A stretch of 64,000 nt of DNA from Chrysemys picta bellii (lineage: Eukaryota > Chordata > Testudines > Emydidae), in contig NC_088809.1 in NCBI RefSeq assembly GCF_011386835.1, forward strand, positions 22,141,067 to 22,205,066, written 5' to 3'. The first letter of the stretch is position 1. Each line of letters starts with the position of its first letter. The position numbers and the translations under genes are program-made. Under the pieces are notes generated by a model that searched no databases, was not told the DNA's origin, and saw only the letters and a program-made list of their open reading frames with translations. This document shows positions 23,430 to 34,559 of the stretch, in pieces.

Positions 23430-25005
23430 AAATAGGACTGTGGGACATACTTCCTCCATAAGCAATGAAGTCTACCATAAGTTAATCATGCTGTAAATTA
23501 CATATTTAGTATTGTGCTTAAAAGACACTGACAGATCAAGTCTTTTGGCACCCTAACTTACCAGTGTACTATCTTTGCTTGCTGATTTTTAAGTCAGTCA
23601 ATAACAGTTAAGTTTGTTGTTCATGTGGAATACAAGAACTAGATCGTGCTCGTGAAGGTGGAGAAAAACAGGTTGAGAAAGCTCAAGAGGTTTCTTTCTT
23701 GGCAAGCAGTCTCTGGAATGTGTATTCACCGGAGGCGATTTTCCTTCACACCCTGCTCATTGCCTTACCACTGATGTGCAATGTCCAGAGGGCATGAGCT
23801 GGGACGTACAGGGTGGGAGCAGTACATTCTGCTTTGCCAGTTTTCCCTTCCATGGAATCTTTGTAAGGTTTCTTACTGATTTTGTATTGGCTGTATGCTG
23901 TTCATTAGCATGCATTCAAATCTACATTTAACAACTGTCACTCTGTAAGGCAGAACCATTCAAAAACAATTCAGGGAAATCTACATGAACTAACTGGGGA
24001 GATCTGATATTTGGGGGAAGAGGAATAGATAAGGGGTATATTCTGAAGTAACTTTGGATTTAGCATCAATATGCACAAGAATGTTCATAAAGCATAACAT
24101 GTTGTATTGTCTAACAAGTGAAGCAGCAAGTTGGCAAGACAAACCAAATCATGTTTTCAAATTCTGATTCCTCACTGTAGCGTCTTTAAAAAAATAATAA
24201 TAATAATAAAATAAAATCATCCTTGGACAATAAACTGGGACCAGTCCTGCTCGGATTATTTTCCAGAGATCGGTTTATTTTTTCAAAACAAAGCCAAATT
24301 TTAAACCATTATTCTAAGAACAATCTGCGTAAATACAAATTCCATGGCATCCTACTTTTATTTACATATTTCCTCTGTGCAGCCCAAAACTTGGAAGAGG
24401 TCGGAGAAGACTGAGAAAAAGTCTGCTTTAAAATAAAGTAAATATCAGCTTCTGTGAATAATCCAGAGCTCCATTAATGAGAGAAAGTAAAGCCCAAGGG
24501 GCAGTCCCTCCTTTTCTACAGCAGAGTTTAATCTTATTTTCAAAGACAGACTCAAGATTTCACAAACAGGAATTAATAACTGGAAAAATATGTTGTACGT
24601 ATAAAACTGAGAACAGGCTTGCAGCCTCCTCAATTCTGAGCTCTCCAATGAAACAACGTTTCTTCTCCCTTCCTCCCAAAACACGGATGCAATGTTTGCG
24701 GGCTAGAGGTAGCTTCCTCCCAGTTATGGAACCGTTCCTTTCATCTGCAGAGGATTCTAGAACGAAAACCACAATCAGCAACATTCAAACACTGATCACA
24801 AATGTAGTTTGAGTAGACTGATTGGCTGTAACTGCTTAAAGCTTGGTTTATTCTCAGACACTTGTGATTTATGATGGACGTTACTGGCTCTGAAATAATT
24901 CTGTATTTATTCACAGCTCAATACACAGAGCACAGTAAGAGTAAAGTTCCCACAATATTCCTCCAGCAGCCTCACCCGTGGCCTGAAAGGAAATGCCATC
25001 TCTAA
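23430..25005. other. No gene recognised
   Basis: AT-rich DNA with a short (AAT)n run at 24189-24208. No supported exon. Confidence 0.5.
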
Positions 25006-25009
25006 ATGT

Positions 25010-25600
25010 TATGGACTCCAACCTAGCCTTTATTTATCCTTGTAGTCCACTGAGTAACTTTCCCTTCACTAGCATTTATACCCGTCATATACTTGTAGAT
25101 AGTGCCCACCATAGGTCACCAACATACAAGTGATTCAACTCTATTCAAAAAGAGTCAATACTCCAAGCCCTATGATCATTTCTGTTCCTCTTTGTTTACT
25201 CCCTTCTAAATTGGTCAATAGCTTTTTGGGATCGAGGTGCCCAGAAATGAACGCAGGTACACCTGAATGTCACCCCCTTACTCTGTGACATATTTGTACA
25301 AGAAACCCCCACAATGCACTACAAACCCCTACCTAGTTCGCTGTCCCCCATCACACCCAGGTCTCTTCAGCATTACGGCTTCTCTGCTTTCTTCTGCTCA
25401 CTGAATTTTTGAGTTTAAAGCATTAGCTGGCATTTTTCTAATCCGTTTGTCATTTTTTGTCTGTTTTTCCAATCTGAGTCCTTTTGTGGTGTTTATTGAT
25501 CCTCACATCACCTAGGTTATCACCTTATTCTAGAGTAACATGGTTCAGTCTTCATCATTCTATCCAAACTCGACACCAGTCATTGGATTCTTCCTTCAAC
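25010..25600 (-). mobile_element. Ancient CR1/L3-like LINE fragment
   Basis: Motif order resembles a very old minus-strand CR1 copy: TTTCTGTTCCTCTTTGTTTA, then TTTGGGATCGAGGTGCCCAG, AAATGAACGCAGG and TACACCTGAATGTCAC. These correspond to CR1 sequence around the conserved 'PHLEYC..FWAP' coding segment (compare 10760-10830). It is heavily mutated, so the outer limits are uncertain. Confidence 0.5.
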
Positions 25601-25617
25601 TCTACACTCTCATTTAA

Positions 25618-25722
25618 CAAGACTTGAAGAAGAGCTCTGTGTAGCTCGAATGCTTGTCTCTCTCACCAACAGACGGTCCAATAAAGGATATTCCCTCCCC
25701 CATCTTGTCTCTCGTTTGTAGT
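25618..25722 (+). mobile_element. Penelope-like element fragment with degenerate hammerhead-like core
   Basis: TTGAAGA (25624-25630), a stem GAGCT/AGCTC (25632-25636 and 25643-25647) with a six-base loop, and GAAT (25648-25651) follow the order of a hammerhead ribozyme core (CTGANGA, stem II, GAAA). Both conserved boxes have one substitution. The downstream part (GCTTGTCTCTCTCACCAACA, then GTCCAATAAAGGATATT) is a common vertebrate repeat. Penelope-like elements are known to carry such motifs. Class assignment is inference. Confidence 0.55.
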
Positions 25723-26151
25723 CTTTCCGCTAGTTTTCACTCCAGATGATACTGTTCTTCTCTAAGTCTATTTGAATTATTTTTGTACATTTTGGACAGA
25801 CACTGCAAATGTGCCACTTAAATTCAGTTATATCACACACACCACGTCCCTTTTATTCTCTAATTTTATAATTCTACCTAAAAAGCCATCAAGTGTGTCA
25901 GGCAGGATTTGTTCTTTAGATTAGCCCATACTGCTGGTTGCTCATGAGTTATGAAGCCCCGCCCTCCATTTCAATATCCTACTGCTCATGACACCACAAC
26001 ATACTGAACCGTTAGCAGTTACAAGTGGTAGCGTTGAAAACGTTCACGAAGATGCACTGAGGATCAAGATGATGTTCTACCCATTTGCCACATGCTGTGT
26101 CTCAGAAAGAACTAACCCAGATTTAGAGGTACTCAGGCCCTGATCCCATTT

Positions 26152-26453
26152 AGGGTACGTCTACGCACCAAAAAACCCGCATGGCAGTGAGTCTCCAAGC
26201 CCAGCTCAACATACTCCGCCTGACTGGGCTCACGCGACTGGGGTAACAATAGCAGGGTAGGCATTCGGGCTCAGGCTAGAGCCTGGCCTCTGAGACTCTC
26301 CCCCCCTTGCTGGGTGTCTGAGCTTGGGCTCCAGCCCGATCCTGAACGTCTATTTTTAACCCTGCAGCGCAAACCTGAGTCAGTCGAACCAGGCTCTGAG
26401 ACTTGCTGCCGGGGGGAAGGGTTCTTTTTCTGCTGTGTATATGTCCCCTTCCA
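26152..26453. mobile_element. Harbinger-type MITE, largely palindromic
   Basis: The left end TAGGGTACGTCTACGCACC and the right end CTGCTGTGTATATGTCCCCT are imperfect inverted copies. The interior mirrors itself (GGGCTCAGGCTAGAGCC at 26268-26284 against GAGCTTGGGCTCCAGCCCGA near 26321-26340). It is non-coding. Confidence 0.6.
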
Positions 26454-26597
26454 TTGAAACTCAGGCTTAAAAGAAAAGCCACTGTCAAGTTTGCTAGGAG
26501 TTAATCCAAATCTGTTCACGTAGTTCATGCAGAGTGAACGGTAATCAAAAAACAAAAGTAGCGCATCTCCAACGGCTGTTTTATAAATAAATAAATT

Positions 26598-26787
26598 AAT
26601 GGAGATATCCTATCTCCTAGAACTGGAAGGGACCTTGAAAGGTCATTGAGTCCAGCCCCCTGCCTTCACTAGCAGGACCAAGTACAGATTTTGCCCTAGA
26701 TCCCTAAGTGGCCCCCTCAAGGATTGAACTCACAACCCTGGGTTTAGCAGGCCAATGCTCAAACCACTGAGCCATCCCTCCCCCCCA
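26598..26787 (-). mobile_element. tRNA-derived SINE with CR1-like tail
   Basis: The minus strand begins with a tRNA-like head. A-box-like GATGGCTCAGTGGTTTGAGC and B-box-like GGTTGTGAGTTCAATCC can be seen. It ends in a CR1-type tail (GGACTCAATGACCTTTCAAG, GTCCCTTCCAGTTCTAGGA). This is the make-up of turtle tRNA-derived SINEs mobilised by CR1 (family knowledge). Confidence 0.8.
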
Positions 26788-27070
26788 AAAAGAGACCAAT
26801 CCCCAGACAGATTTTTACCCCACTTATCTTCTCTTAGTTCACAGTAGCCACGTTTCACTTGTTACAGTTTCAACAGCTATATCCACTTCAGTCTGTTTAT
26901 CAAGCCAATTACATAGCTCTTGGGTCACCACCCCACTCTGCAAGCTTTTAAAAATTAACTTCCCAGTATTTATTTATCTGAAATGATACGAAGGAGAACA
27001 GGTCACAATTTCCAACTCCAACTAACCAAAACACAAAGCCCAAGAATTGGGAGCAAAACAGATACCTCAC

Positions 27071-27239
27071 AAAAACAACGAGGAGTCCTCGTGGCACCTT
27101 AGAGACTAACGAATTTCTTGGGCAGAAGCTTTCGTGGGCTAAAGCTTCTGCCCAAATAAATTTGTTAGTCTCTAAGGTGCCACAGGGACTTCTCGTTGTT
27201 TTTGCTGATACAGACTAACACAGCTACCCCTCTGAAACC
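27071..27239. mobile_element. Penelope-like insertion forming a 62-bp-arm hairpin, 11-bp target duplication
   Basis: The arm 27071-27132 is the near-complement (about 90%) of 27141-27203, with an 8-base loop (CGTGGGCT) between. A further 36 bp (27204-27239) continues past the second arm and equals the reverse of the AGAGGGGTAGC(C/T)GTGTTAGTCTG head seen at 51.45 and 53.62 kb. AGATACCTCAC flanks both sides (27060-27070 and 27240-27250), so the inverted structure was inserted as a unit or formed during insertion. The Penelope-like class is inferred from the repeat's CACGAAAGCTTATG-type core. Confidence 0.75.
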
Positions 27240-27479
27240 AGATACCTCACAGTCAGACGGAGGGAAAGGCCAAGTTACAGCAGGAGGCAGGAGATGTCTT
27301 TTGTGCAATATTCTATCCGAACACAAAATATTTTGCACTTTTAAACCCTCCTCTGGCAAATGGTTGTAAAGCACTTGACTTACAAGTGAAACATTTGTAA
27401 AGTTCCATTTCAAGGTTATGCAAGGCATTTAGGGCCTGCGGTGACTCCAAACAACTTCAGCAGGAGTGGGGATGAGGCC

Positions 27480-27660
27480 ATTCATGAACTCAGACAGTCT
27501 GTGCGGTCGCTATCCCCATTTTGCAGGTCAGAGAGTGAAGTCACGGAAAGGTCACACAAGCAAGCCAGTAGCTGGACTGGGAGTTTCCTGACTTCTGTTC
27601 TGGCACTTTCCATCACAAAACCACCCTCCCTTCAAACCAGGTCAGTACATCCCTCACTAC
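27480..27660 (-). mobile_element. MIR-like SINE
   Basis: In plus orientation the motifs run TATCCCCATTTTGCAGGTCA, AAGGTCACACAAGCAAGCCA and GTAGCTGGACTGGGAGTTTC, the reverse complement order of a MIR element. It is old and diverged. Confidence 0.7.
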
Positions 27661-28380
27661 TGCGACATTCTCCCAGTTCAGACTGAATCATCAGGGGGGT
27701 TTGAGATGGGATTGAAATATGCAACATTTTGAAGCCAAACCGAAACCACTTGTGGGTTCAGGAAGGTGGTACAGCTCTCAGCTGCGTTAGAAATCCAGCA
27801 GAGGGTTGAAGATATGTCATACCACTGCCAAGGGTTCATCCTGAAAGGAGGTGGCGGGAACAAGGAATTAGGATGAGGAGAAAATCTTTATAGATCTCAC
27901 TCTCTCGATTGCTAATCCACTGGCTCCAAATGCCAGTCAGTCATTTACCGAACCTGCAGCACAAATTCCTATCAGCTATGACAAAGTATGACAGATGTTT
28001 TTAGATAAGGTATTCTGCAGTACTCCGTACTATATCAGAGCAAAGCATCTCTCGACCATGCTAATGGTGAGCCACCTTCTATGTTATGGACATACATAGC
28101 TCTTTTCATAGGTCCCTGATAGGTGTATTTAAAGATAATCACTTGATGTTTCCACTGGCTGTTAGTTGTGGCTTGGGGGGTCTATCTGGGTGTAAAAACT
28201 GCATCTACTGAGGCTTCTTGTGCACCATAAGCGGGGGGGAGGGGATCAAACTGAGAATCTTCTATGATCATGGTTATTTGAAGTAATAAAGTCTTTACAT
28301 GGAGCTAATTAAAAATATTCAAGCTGAAACCCTGAAGGCATTTCAAGGAGTGTTTGATCAGTTCATCTCTTTCATTTCCA
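27661..28380. other. No gene or repeat recognised
   Basis: Unique-looking sequence without supported features. Confidence 0.5.
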
Positions 28381-28383
28381 CCT

Positions 28384-28476
28384 AATGGCTCCACAATCAC
28401 CGAGGAAGCGGAGGGGGACTCTGACCTTGAAGATGAGAAGGCCTGGACTGCGTTCAAGCGGCTGCTGCTCCAGCAG
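28384..28476 (+). CDS. Orphan exon-like frame, unknown gene
   Basis: The frame GSTITEEAEGDSDLEDEKAW then TAFKRLLLQQ stops exactly at CAGCAG/GTAGGA, a good splice donor at 28477. A pyrimidine-rich stretch (TTCATCTCTTTCATTTCCACC) lies just upstream. The acidic, charged-to-helical composition looks like real protein. However, the only nearby AG for an acceptor (ACCGAG) is poor, and I find no partner exons. It could be an exon of an undetected plus-strand gene, a pseudogene piece, or chance. Confidence 0.3.
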
Positions 28477-28479
28477 GTA

Positions 28480-29330
28480 GGAGAACTACATGCCCCAACT
28501 AGGCCATCCCGCCAGTGTTTCTCTCCTTCCTTTAAAAGCAGTTTGGCAAGAACTACACAAAAATCAACACAAACATACGCTTTCAAGCTCAGAGAGAAGT
28601 CTGTTAGCACTGGCTATTTTAATTCACGGGCTTCAGGAAGACAAAAGTCAGTCATGAATTTATAGCTAGAAAATGACATTTCACGGGTCATTTAAAAATC
28701 ACAATTGCCTTTATTCTGCATTTAAAACAACAGTTAACAGGGAGCGTTTAACTAATACTTTTAATTATTTTAAGCAGCCTGGCCACTGGTGCCTGCAGCG
28801 TTAGATCAGCAGCAACGCAGCAGGGCTGCTAAGAGCGAACAGAGGTTGCTCCTCTAGTTCTATTTCCCTGCCAGCCTCTCCGAAGGCAGCGGGAAGATCA
28901 AGGCTGAACAGACATCACTTCCACCAGAGCTGGGGCTCTTCCAAAAAGACGCAGGCGTGGAATCTGGAAAATAAGCGCTGCACGCTTCTTGACAAGGCAC
29001 CAACCCAATGATGAGAGTCCCTGCTCTTTAACCAGGCTCTACACGGGCCGCCCTCAAGGGACTCACTGAAACCACATGGAAACATCCCAGAGTGTCAAAA
29101 AGTCATGGAGATCTTTAAATAAAAACCAGTAATGGAATTTGTGACTTCTGTGAATAAGACGCAGCCTTAAACATAAGACCACTTGAGCTTTTAAACTAGA
29201 GAAAAGCACGTCTCCAGAAGGGTAAGACTAAAGCTACTTTTACAAAGAGAATGAGCCATCAAGTGCTCTCTGTTTTAGGCAGAATGCCTCCAATTTCAAT
29301 AGGGATTTCAGCTTAAAATCTCAAGATTGT
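28480..29330. other. No gene or repeat recognised
   Basis: Unique-looking sequence. Confidence 0.5.
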
Positions 29331-29335
29331 TAGGG

Positions 29336-29555
29336 CAGTGGTTCTCAAACGTTTGTACTGGTGACCCCTTTCACACAGCAAGCCCCTGAGTGCGATCCCC
29401 CCTTACAAATTAAAAACACTTTTTTACATATTTAACTCCATTCTAAATGCTGGATGCAAAGCAGGGTTTGGGGTGCAGGCTGACAGCTCACGACCCCCCA
29501 TGTAATAACCTCGTGACCCCCTGAGGGGTCCCGACCCCCAGTTTGAGAACCGCTG
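29336..29555. mobile_element. hAT-type MITE, 220 bp, with perfect 8-bp target duplication
   Basis: It starts CAGTGGTTCTCAAAC and ends GTTTGAGAACCGCTG, 15-bp inverted ends with one mismatch. TGTTAGGG flanks both sides (29328-29335 and 29556-29563). The interior has the repeated GACCCC/GTGACCCC motifs typical of this MITE type. It is non-coding. Confidence 0.92.
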
Positions 29556-29564
29556 TGTTAGGGT

Positions 29565-30980
29565 GTGTGTTTGCCATCCTCTTCCCAGCCTTTTCAAGGC
29601 TGACATTCAGGTCAATATGGCACCTTTCATGCTCAGGCTCTAGAGAAGCACTCCATAAGGTACAACCAAAGCTTGGTAACTGTATGCGCACCAGTGAGGT
29701 ACTGTACTATTCGAGAACTTTATGTCCCAGATCTCCAGACCAGCCAGATTTAAAAAGGAACACAGCTGGCTTGTCTAAAGTTAGCAAGAGTTTTCTTCGC
29801 TGCTTCTCACTCCTTTTGAATTCCACTGTCTGAGCGCCTCAGTTGGTGTATCTAAAGTAAGCCACTTCTGGAAAATTGGTGTGCTTGAGAGCAGGCAACA
29901 AAGTATCTGGTAGGAACGTGCAACAGCTCAGGCTAAAAAATTAGAAGCTGCTTGTCCAATTGCCGTGCAGTTTAATGCTCTTATTGATTACATCTGATTG
30001 AGTAATTTAATCGGCCGGGAGTCCTGTACTAGACCCAGAAAAGGCACTCACAGCTGGAGGCCTGCGATGCAAGATCCCTGCAATTACTGGCCTGGGGTAG
30101 TGACGGTTGACGGGGCTGCAACTGCTTTAAGTTTCAGACCTGTCCTTTAGGATAGACCCTCAGGAAATATACTACAGACGGTTCAAGGGGGCAATTTAGA
30201 TTTTTGCTGCCATTTGCTGTTTGTATACAAAGTGATTTTTTTTCTGATCAAGTCTGTTTAAGCTGAAGATTTTCCCCTTGAGAAAGAACTAAGAATTTAT
30301 ATGTTCACCACCCCAAACCCCACTCCAGGAATGTGCAATTCTGGCATGACTTGCTCATATATATTCCAACACAGTAGGAGCAGGATATTAGAAAGGGAAG
30401 AAAGCGGTTTAACAAATTTGTCTCTTCCTGGTGAAGTGTCACCATCAATCTAAAAATCACATCAGCTAAAAACATGTCATTTGCGATTATCAGAATGTAT
30501 GGTATCAGGAAGGGTTAAGGCAGAAGGAAAGGAATGGAGCATGGATTTCACATGGTACCTTATGGCCGGACCTGAAATGCCCACTCACCTGCTTGCCACT
30601 GGCTCAAGCGCTCATTAAAAATTAAGTTTCTAGTTCTTATGGTTGTAAGGTCAGCTGCCCCCACATAAAACTGAATGCTAACCAGCCCAAGTCTGGCATT
30701 CCAGAGCCTGCAGCCAGCAGAGCGAAACTGAAGAGACAAACAACTTTTCCACTACTGCCAAATAATTCTTAGCAGCAGTGCTGCTAGACAGAGCTCTGAG
30801 TCCCAAAGGCAGGCTTTGTTCATGGAGTCCCCCCTCACCCTCATCTCCTCCAAACAGAGGTTGAGATCAGAGCAGGGTAAGAGAGCCCTTCGCAGCAGCC
30901 AAGCAGGAAGGTTGGGGAGAAGTGTAGCAGGCAGAGGCCCCCCTCCCACCTCCATCAGGAGTGCTGGGTAGGGAGGTCTC
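29565..30980. other. No gene or repeat recognised
   Basis: Unique-looking AT-rich sequence; no supported exon. Confidence 0.5.
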
Positions 30981-30984
30981 ATGT

Positions 30985-32012
30985 TGAGAGACCAAACTCA
31001 AAGCGTAGTTATCGATGGCTCACTGGCAAGCTGGAAGGTCCGATCGAATGGAGTTCTGCGGGGGTCAGTCCTAGGTCTGGTACTATTGAATGCTTTCATT
31101 AATGACTTGGATAATGCATGGAGAGTGTGCTGCTAAAATGTGCAGATGACGCCAAGCTGGGTGGGGTTGCAAGCACTCTGGAGGAGAGGATCAGAATTCA
31201 AAATGACCTTGACAAATTGGAGAATTAGTCTGAAATGAACTAGATGAAATTCAATAAAGATAAGCGTGAAGTACTGCTCTTAGGATGGAAAATTCAAATG
31301 CACAATTATAAAATGGGGCATTAACAGGCTAGGTGGTAGTTCTGCTGAAGAGGATCTGGGGGTTCTAGTGGATCACAAATTGAGGAGGAGCCAACAATGT
31401 GATTGATGCACGGGCAAGAAAGGCTAATGTTCTGGGGTGTATAAACAGGAGCGTCACATGTAAGACACAGGAGGTGGCTGGTGAGGCCTCAGCTGGAGGA
31501 CTGTGTCCAGTTCTGGCCTATGTGCTTTAGGAAAGATGTGAATAAACTGGAGAGCGCCCAGAGGCGAGCAACAAAAGTGATAAAGGTTTAGAGAACCTGA
31601 CCTATGAGGGAGGGTTAAAAAAAACTGGGCGTATCTAGTCTTGAGAAAAGTAGACTGGGGGAGGGGGGGGGGAGACATGATAACAGTCTTCAAATATGGT
31701 AAGGGCTGTTATAAAGAGGACAGTGATCAATTATTCTCCATGTCCACTGGAGGTAGGACAAGAAGTAATGGGCTTAAACTGCGGCAAGGGAGATTTAGGT
31801 TTGATATTAGGAAAGCTTTCTAACTCTAAGGGTAGCTGAGCTCTGGACTAGGCTTCCAAGGGAGGTTGTGGAATCCCTATCATGGGAGATTTTAAGAAGA
31901 GATTGGACGAACAGCTGTCAGGTCTGCTGTAGGTTCACTTGGTCCTGCCTCAGCAGGAAGGGCTGGACATGAGGACGTCTCGAGGTCCCTTCCAAACAGT
32001 ATAGTTCTATGA
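30985..32012 (+). mobile_element. CR1 LINE fragment, decayed
   Basis: Plus-strand translation gives broken RT motifs: GVLRGSVLGLVLLNAFINDL (31.05-31.11 kb, matching [19 protein letters not shown]) and CADDAKLGG (31.14 kb, the catalytic box with T changed to A). The post-RT segment [20 protein letters not shown] follows (31.75-31.82 kb). It ends with a CR1-type tail (GAGGTCCCTTCCAAACAGTA). Many frameshifts make it inactive. Confidence 0.85.
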
Positions 32013-32014
32013 CT

Positions 32015-33860
32015 ATGTTTCAGGCACCTACTAGCTAGATGTCTATATTAAAGATGGTACCCCTGAGCACGGTCCAGGGACAGTATCCTGACAGAAATCG
32101 CAGAACCTCCTCCTTAACACAACCCCTTTTTAGAGGGAGAGAGGAGAGGGAGCAAGGAAGATGAAGTGGGCTGGGACCTTTCACCAGGACATTGTATTTG
32201 AATTTCTCTGGTGCTACAGAGAAATTCATTTGTACCACTCCATGGTACAAGACCTGAAGATTACCAACTCATCTCCTTGCACAAAGATTGATGTGAAGCA
32301 GCGTAACACAAACTTTTTTTTTTGGCAACAAAGTTATCACATTCCAATAGAGCAAAACACCAAAACTTACCCAGAGCAGTAATGTTACTGGAGCACACGC
32401 TAGTGCCTAATGCTCTTATTCACGTCCTCGTTAGACACCATCTCCTCTATGCCTTCTTCTACACGGCCCCCTACGCATGCTCTCTCCCTGAACTGACCCA
32501 CTAGACCCCTGCCTCATCCTCATTCTTCAAGACTAGTTCACTTATCTTAAAAAAAACCCTAATTTGGTGTTCTCCTTTCCCTAATTTCGGTCTGTCCATT
32601 TGTTTGTATACTGAGAGTGCCTCAGGAGACGGATTGGCCTGCCTTGAAGTTCTGTGAAGTGCCCATTATAGACACTGCTCTGCAAACCAGAAGGAAGGGC
32701 TGGGATCTGAAGAGACAAGAGTTGCAAAACAACTCTAATAAATCTTTTTTCCTTCCTCTCCTTACAGAAGCTTTTCCCAGCAGGGGTGATGCCTAGTTAA
32801 GTTACGCCTGAAGCCTTGTTATTTATAGCAGCACTGAGCTACTTCACAGAACTTCCTTCTTTATCTGGGAAACCCCCGTAGGTGGGGTATTTTGCACCTG
32901 CTAAAGGAACATGCACAAATGTGTGTGAACTTGGTAGTGTCTCAGATGTGCAGCTCTGTACCATGAGTCCACATAACACGGGCATGAGGCATTTTTAAAG
33001 TCTAAACCTCAGCTACAAACGGGGTGGGGTGGGAGGGGAGCAGCAAGTCACTGTTTACTCAAAGCCTGGAGTTATCCCAAGTCAGGAGTTTTGACTGTAT
33101 TATGCTCATACTTCTCCGTTTATTCGCAAGCCTTTTAGCTCATTAGGTCAGTTTAATTGGCAGCGGCCACTGGTTCTAAGCCCAGTTATAGTCATTTCTA
33201 CCTGGCGACCCAATCCCAGCGCGGCAGCCAAGTCTCACCAATTAATAGCAGGCCTAGCAATCTGGAAGCCATTCCTAAAATCTCGCCGGTTGACCCTGGG
33301 AGTCACAGTTTCCTGCTGTAATTTCAGCGGTGCTTGTTGGCTTTGGAACAGCTCGAAGTGCCGAGCCGGTTTCTCTCTGGTGTACGACAATTAGAGCGTA
33401 GATTAGAGGCAAGCTTTCAACTTTGGCCCACCTTAGTACAAGGAGACTCATCCTTCTGGAACGAAACCATCCCTCCCCCCGAGCACGCAGACATTTGCAG
33501 GGAGCCTGCTCCACACTTCACAGAGCAGCATGTGAAACAAGGAGTTCTTTAGTTCCCTGTTGCCTACGCAAGGCTCTGTAGGACAATGCACGGATACAAA
33601 ATTCCATCCCAGCCTTGTGAAGGAGCAGAAATCTTTCCATGCTAACAGTCCAGGCTTCACAATACAACAGTGAACTCCGGCAGCCCAGCATCCACCCCCG
33701 TGCGCACACTTTTACCTACCTCAAGTTTACAGATAATGGCCCCTCACCTATGTACAACCTCCCCCCCACACACACACACACCATGCATGTGCACTGATCA
33801 CATGCACACAATAAATCCCCTCACCTGAAGTATGTAGGTGATGGGGAGGCGTGGCTGTGA
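32015..33860. other. No gene recognised
   Basis: Unique-looking sequence with a short (CA)n run at 33768-33781. No exon or RNA gene supported. Confidence 0.5.
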
Positions 33861-33867
33861 AAGAGAC

Positions 33868-34212
33868 AGTTATCTTTTCCGTAATTGGTGTTCGAGATGT
33901 GTTGCTCATGTCTATTCCACAGTAGGTGTGTGTGCTCGCCATGTGCACCGGTGCTGGAAGTTTTTCCCCTAGCAGTACCCGTAGGGGGGAGTGCCCCCCG
34001 CGACCCCTGGAGTGGAGCCTGCCTGGTGCGGTATAAGGGGAGCTGTGCACTTCCCCCACCCTCAGTTCCTTCTCGCCAGACAAGTCTGACAGAGGGGAAG
34101 GAGGGTGGGATGTAGAATAGACATGAGCAACACATCTCGAAGAACACCAGTTACGGAAAAGGTAACTGTTTTTCTTCTTCGAGTGATTGCTCATGTGTAT
34201 TCCACAGTAGGT
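33868..34212. repeat. DIRS terminal repeat complex (inverted and direct copies)
   Basis: A block at 33868-33920 (CAGTTATCTTTTCCGTAATT, GGTGTTCGAGATGTGTTGCT, CATGTCTATTCC) recurs inverted at 34116-34167. The TTGCTCATGT.TATTCCACAGTAGGTG part recurs directly at 34185-34212. So one motif is present three times, in plus, minus and plus orientation. This agrees with the inverted terminal repeats and internal complementary region that DIRS elements use to form circular DNA (family knowledge). Confidence 0.8.
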
Positions 34213-34559
34213 GATTCCAAGCTATATCTGTTGGAGGTGGGTAGGAGTTCACAAGTTCCCAGGATGGAGTACCGCCCTGCCGAACCCGGTTTGGGGAACG
34301 ATCACATAGTGTGAGGTGAATGTGTGAACCGAAGACCACGTGGCGGCCCTACAAAGGTCCTGGATGGGGATGTGGGCCACGAAGGCAGCCAACGAGGCCT
34401 GCGCCAGAGTCAAGTGTGCCCTCACAATGGGCGGCGGGGGGGGATACCCGCCAGTTCATTACAGGAACGGATGCACAAAGTGATCCAATGGGACAGCCGC
34501 TGAGTGGAAATCGTCTGGCCCCTCACGCGCTCAGCTGAGGCGACGAACAGTTCCGAGGA

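Noticed and set aside
26598..26787. tRNA gene at the SINE head
   Set aside because: The head has A- and B-box-like motifs but no proper acceptor stem pairing and is joined to a CR1-like tail.
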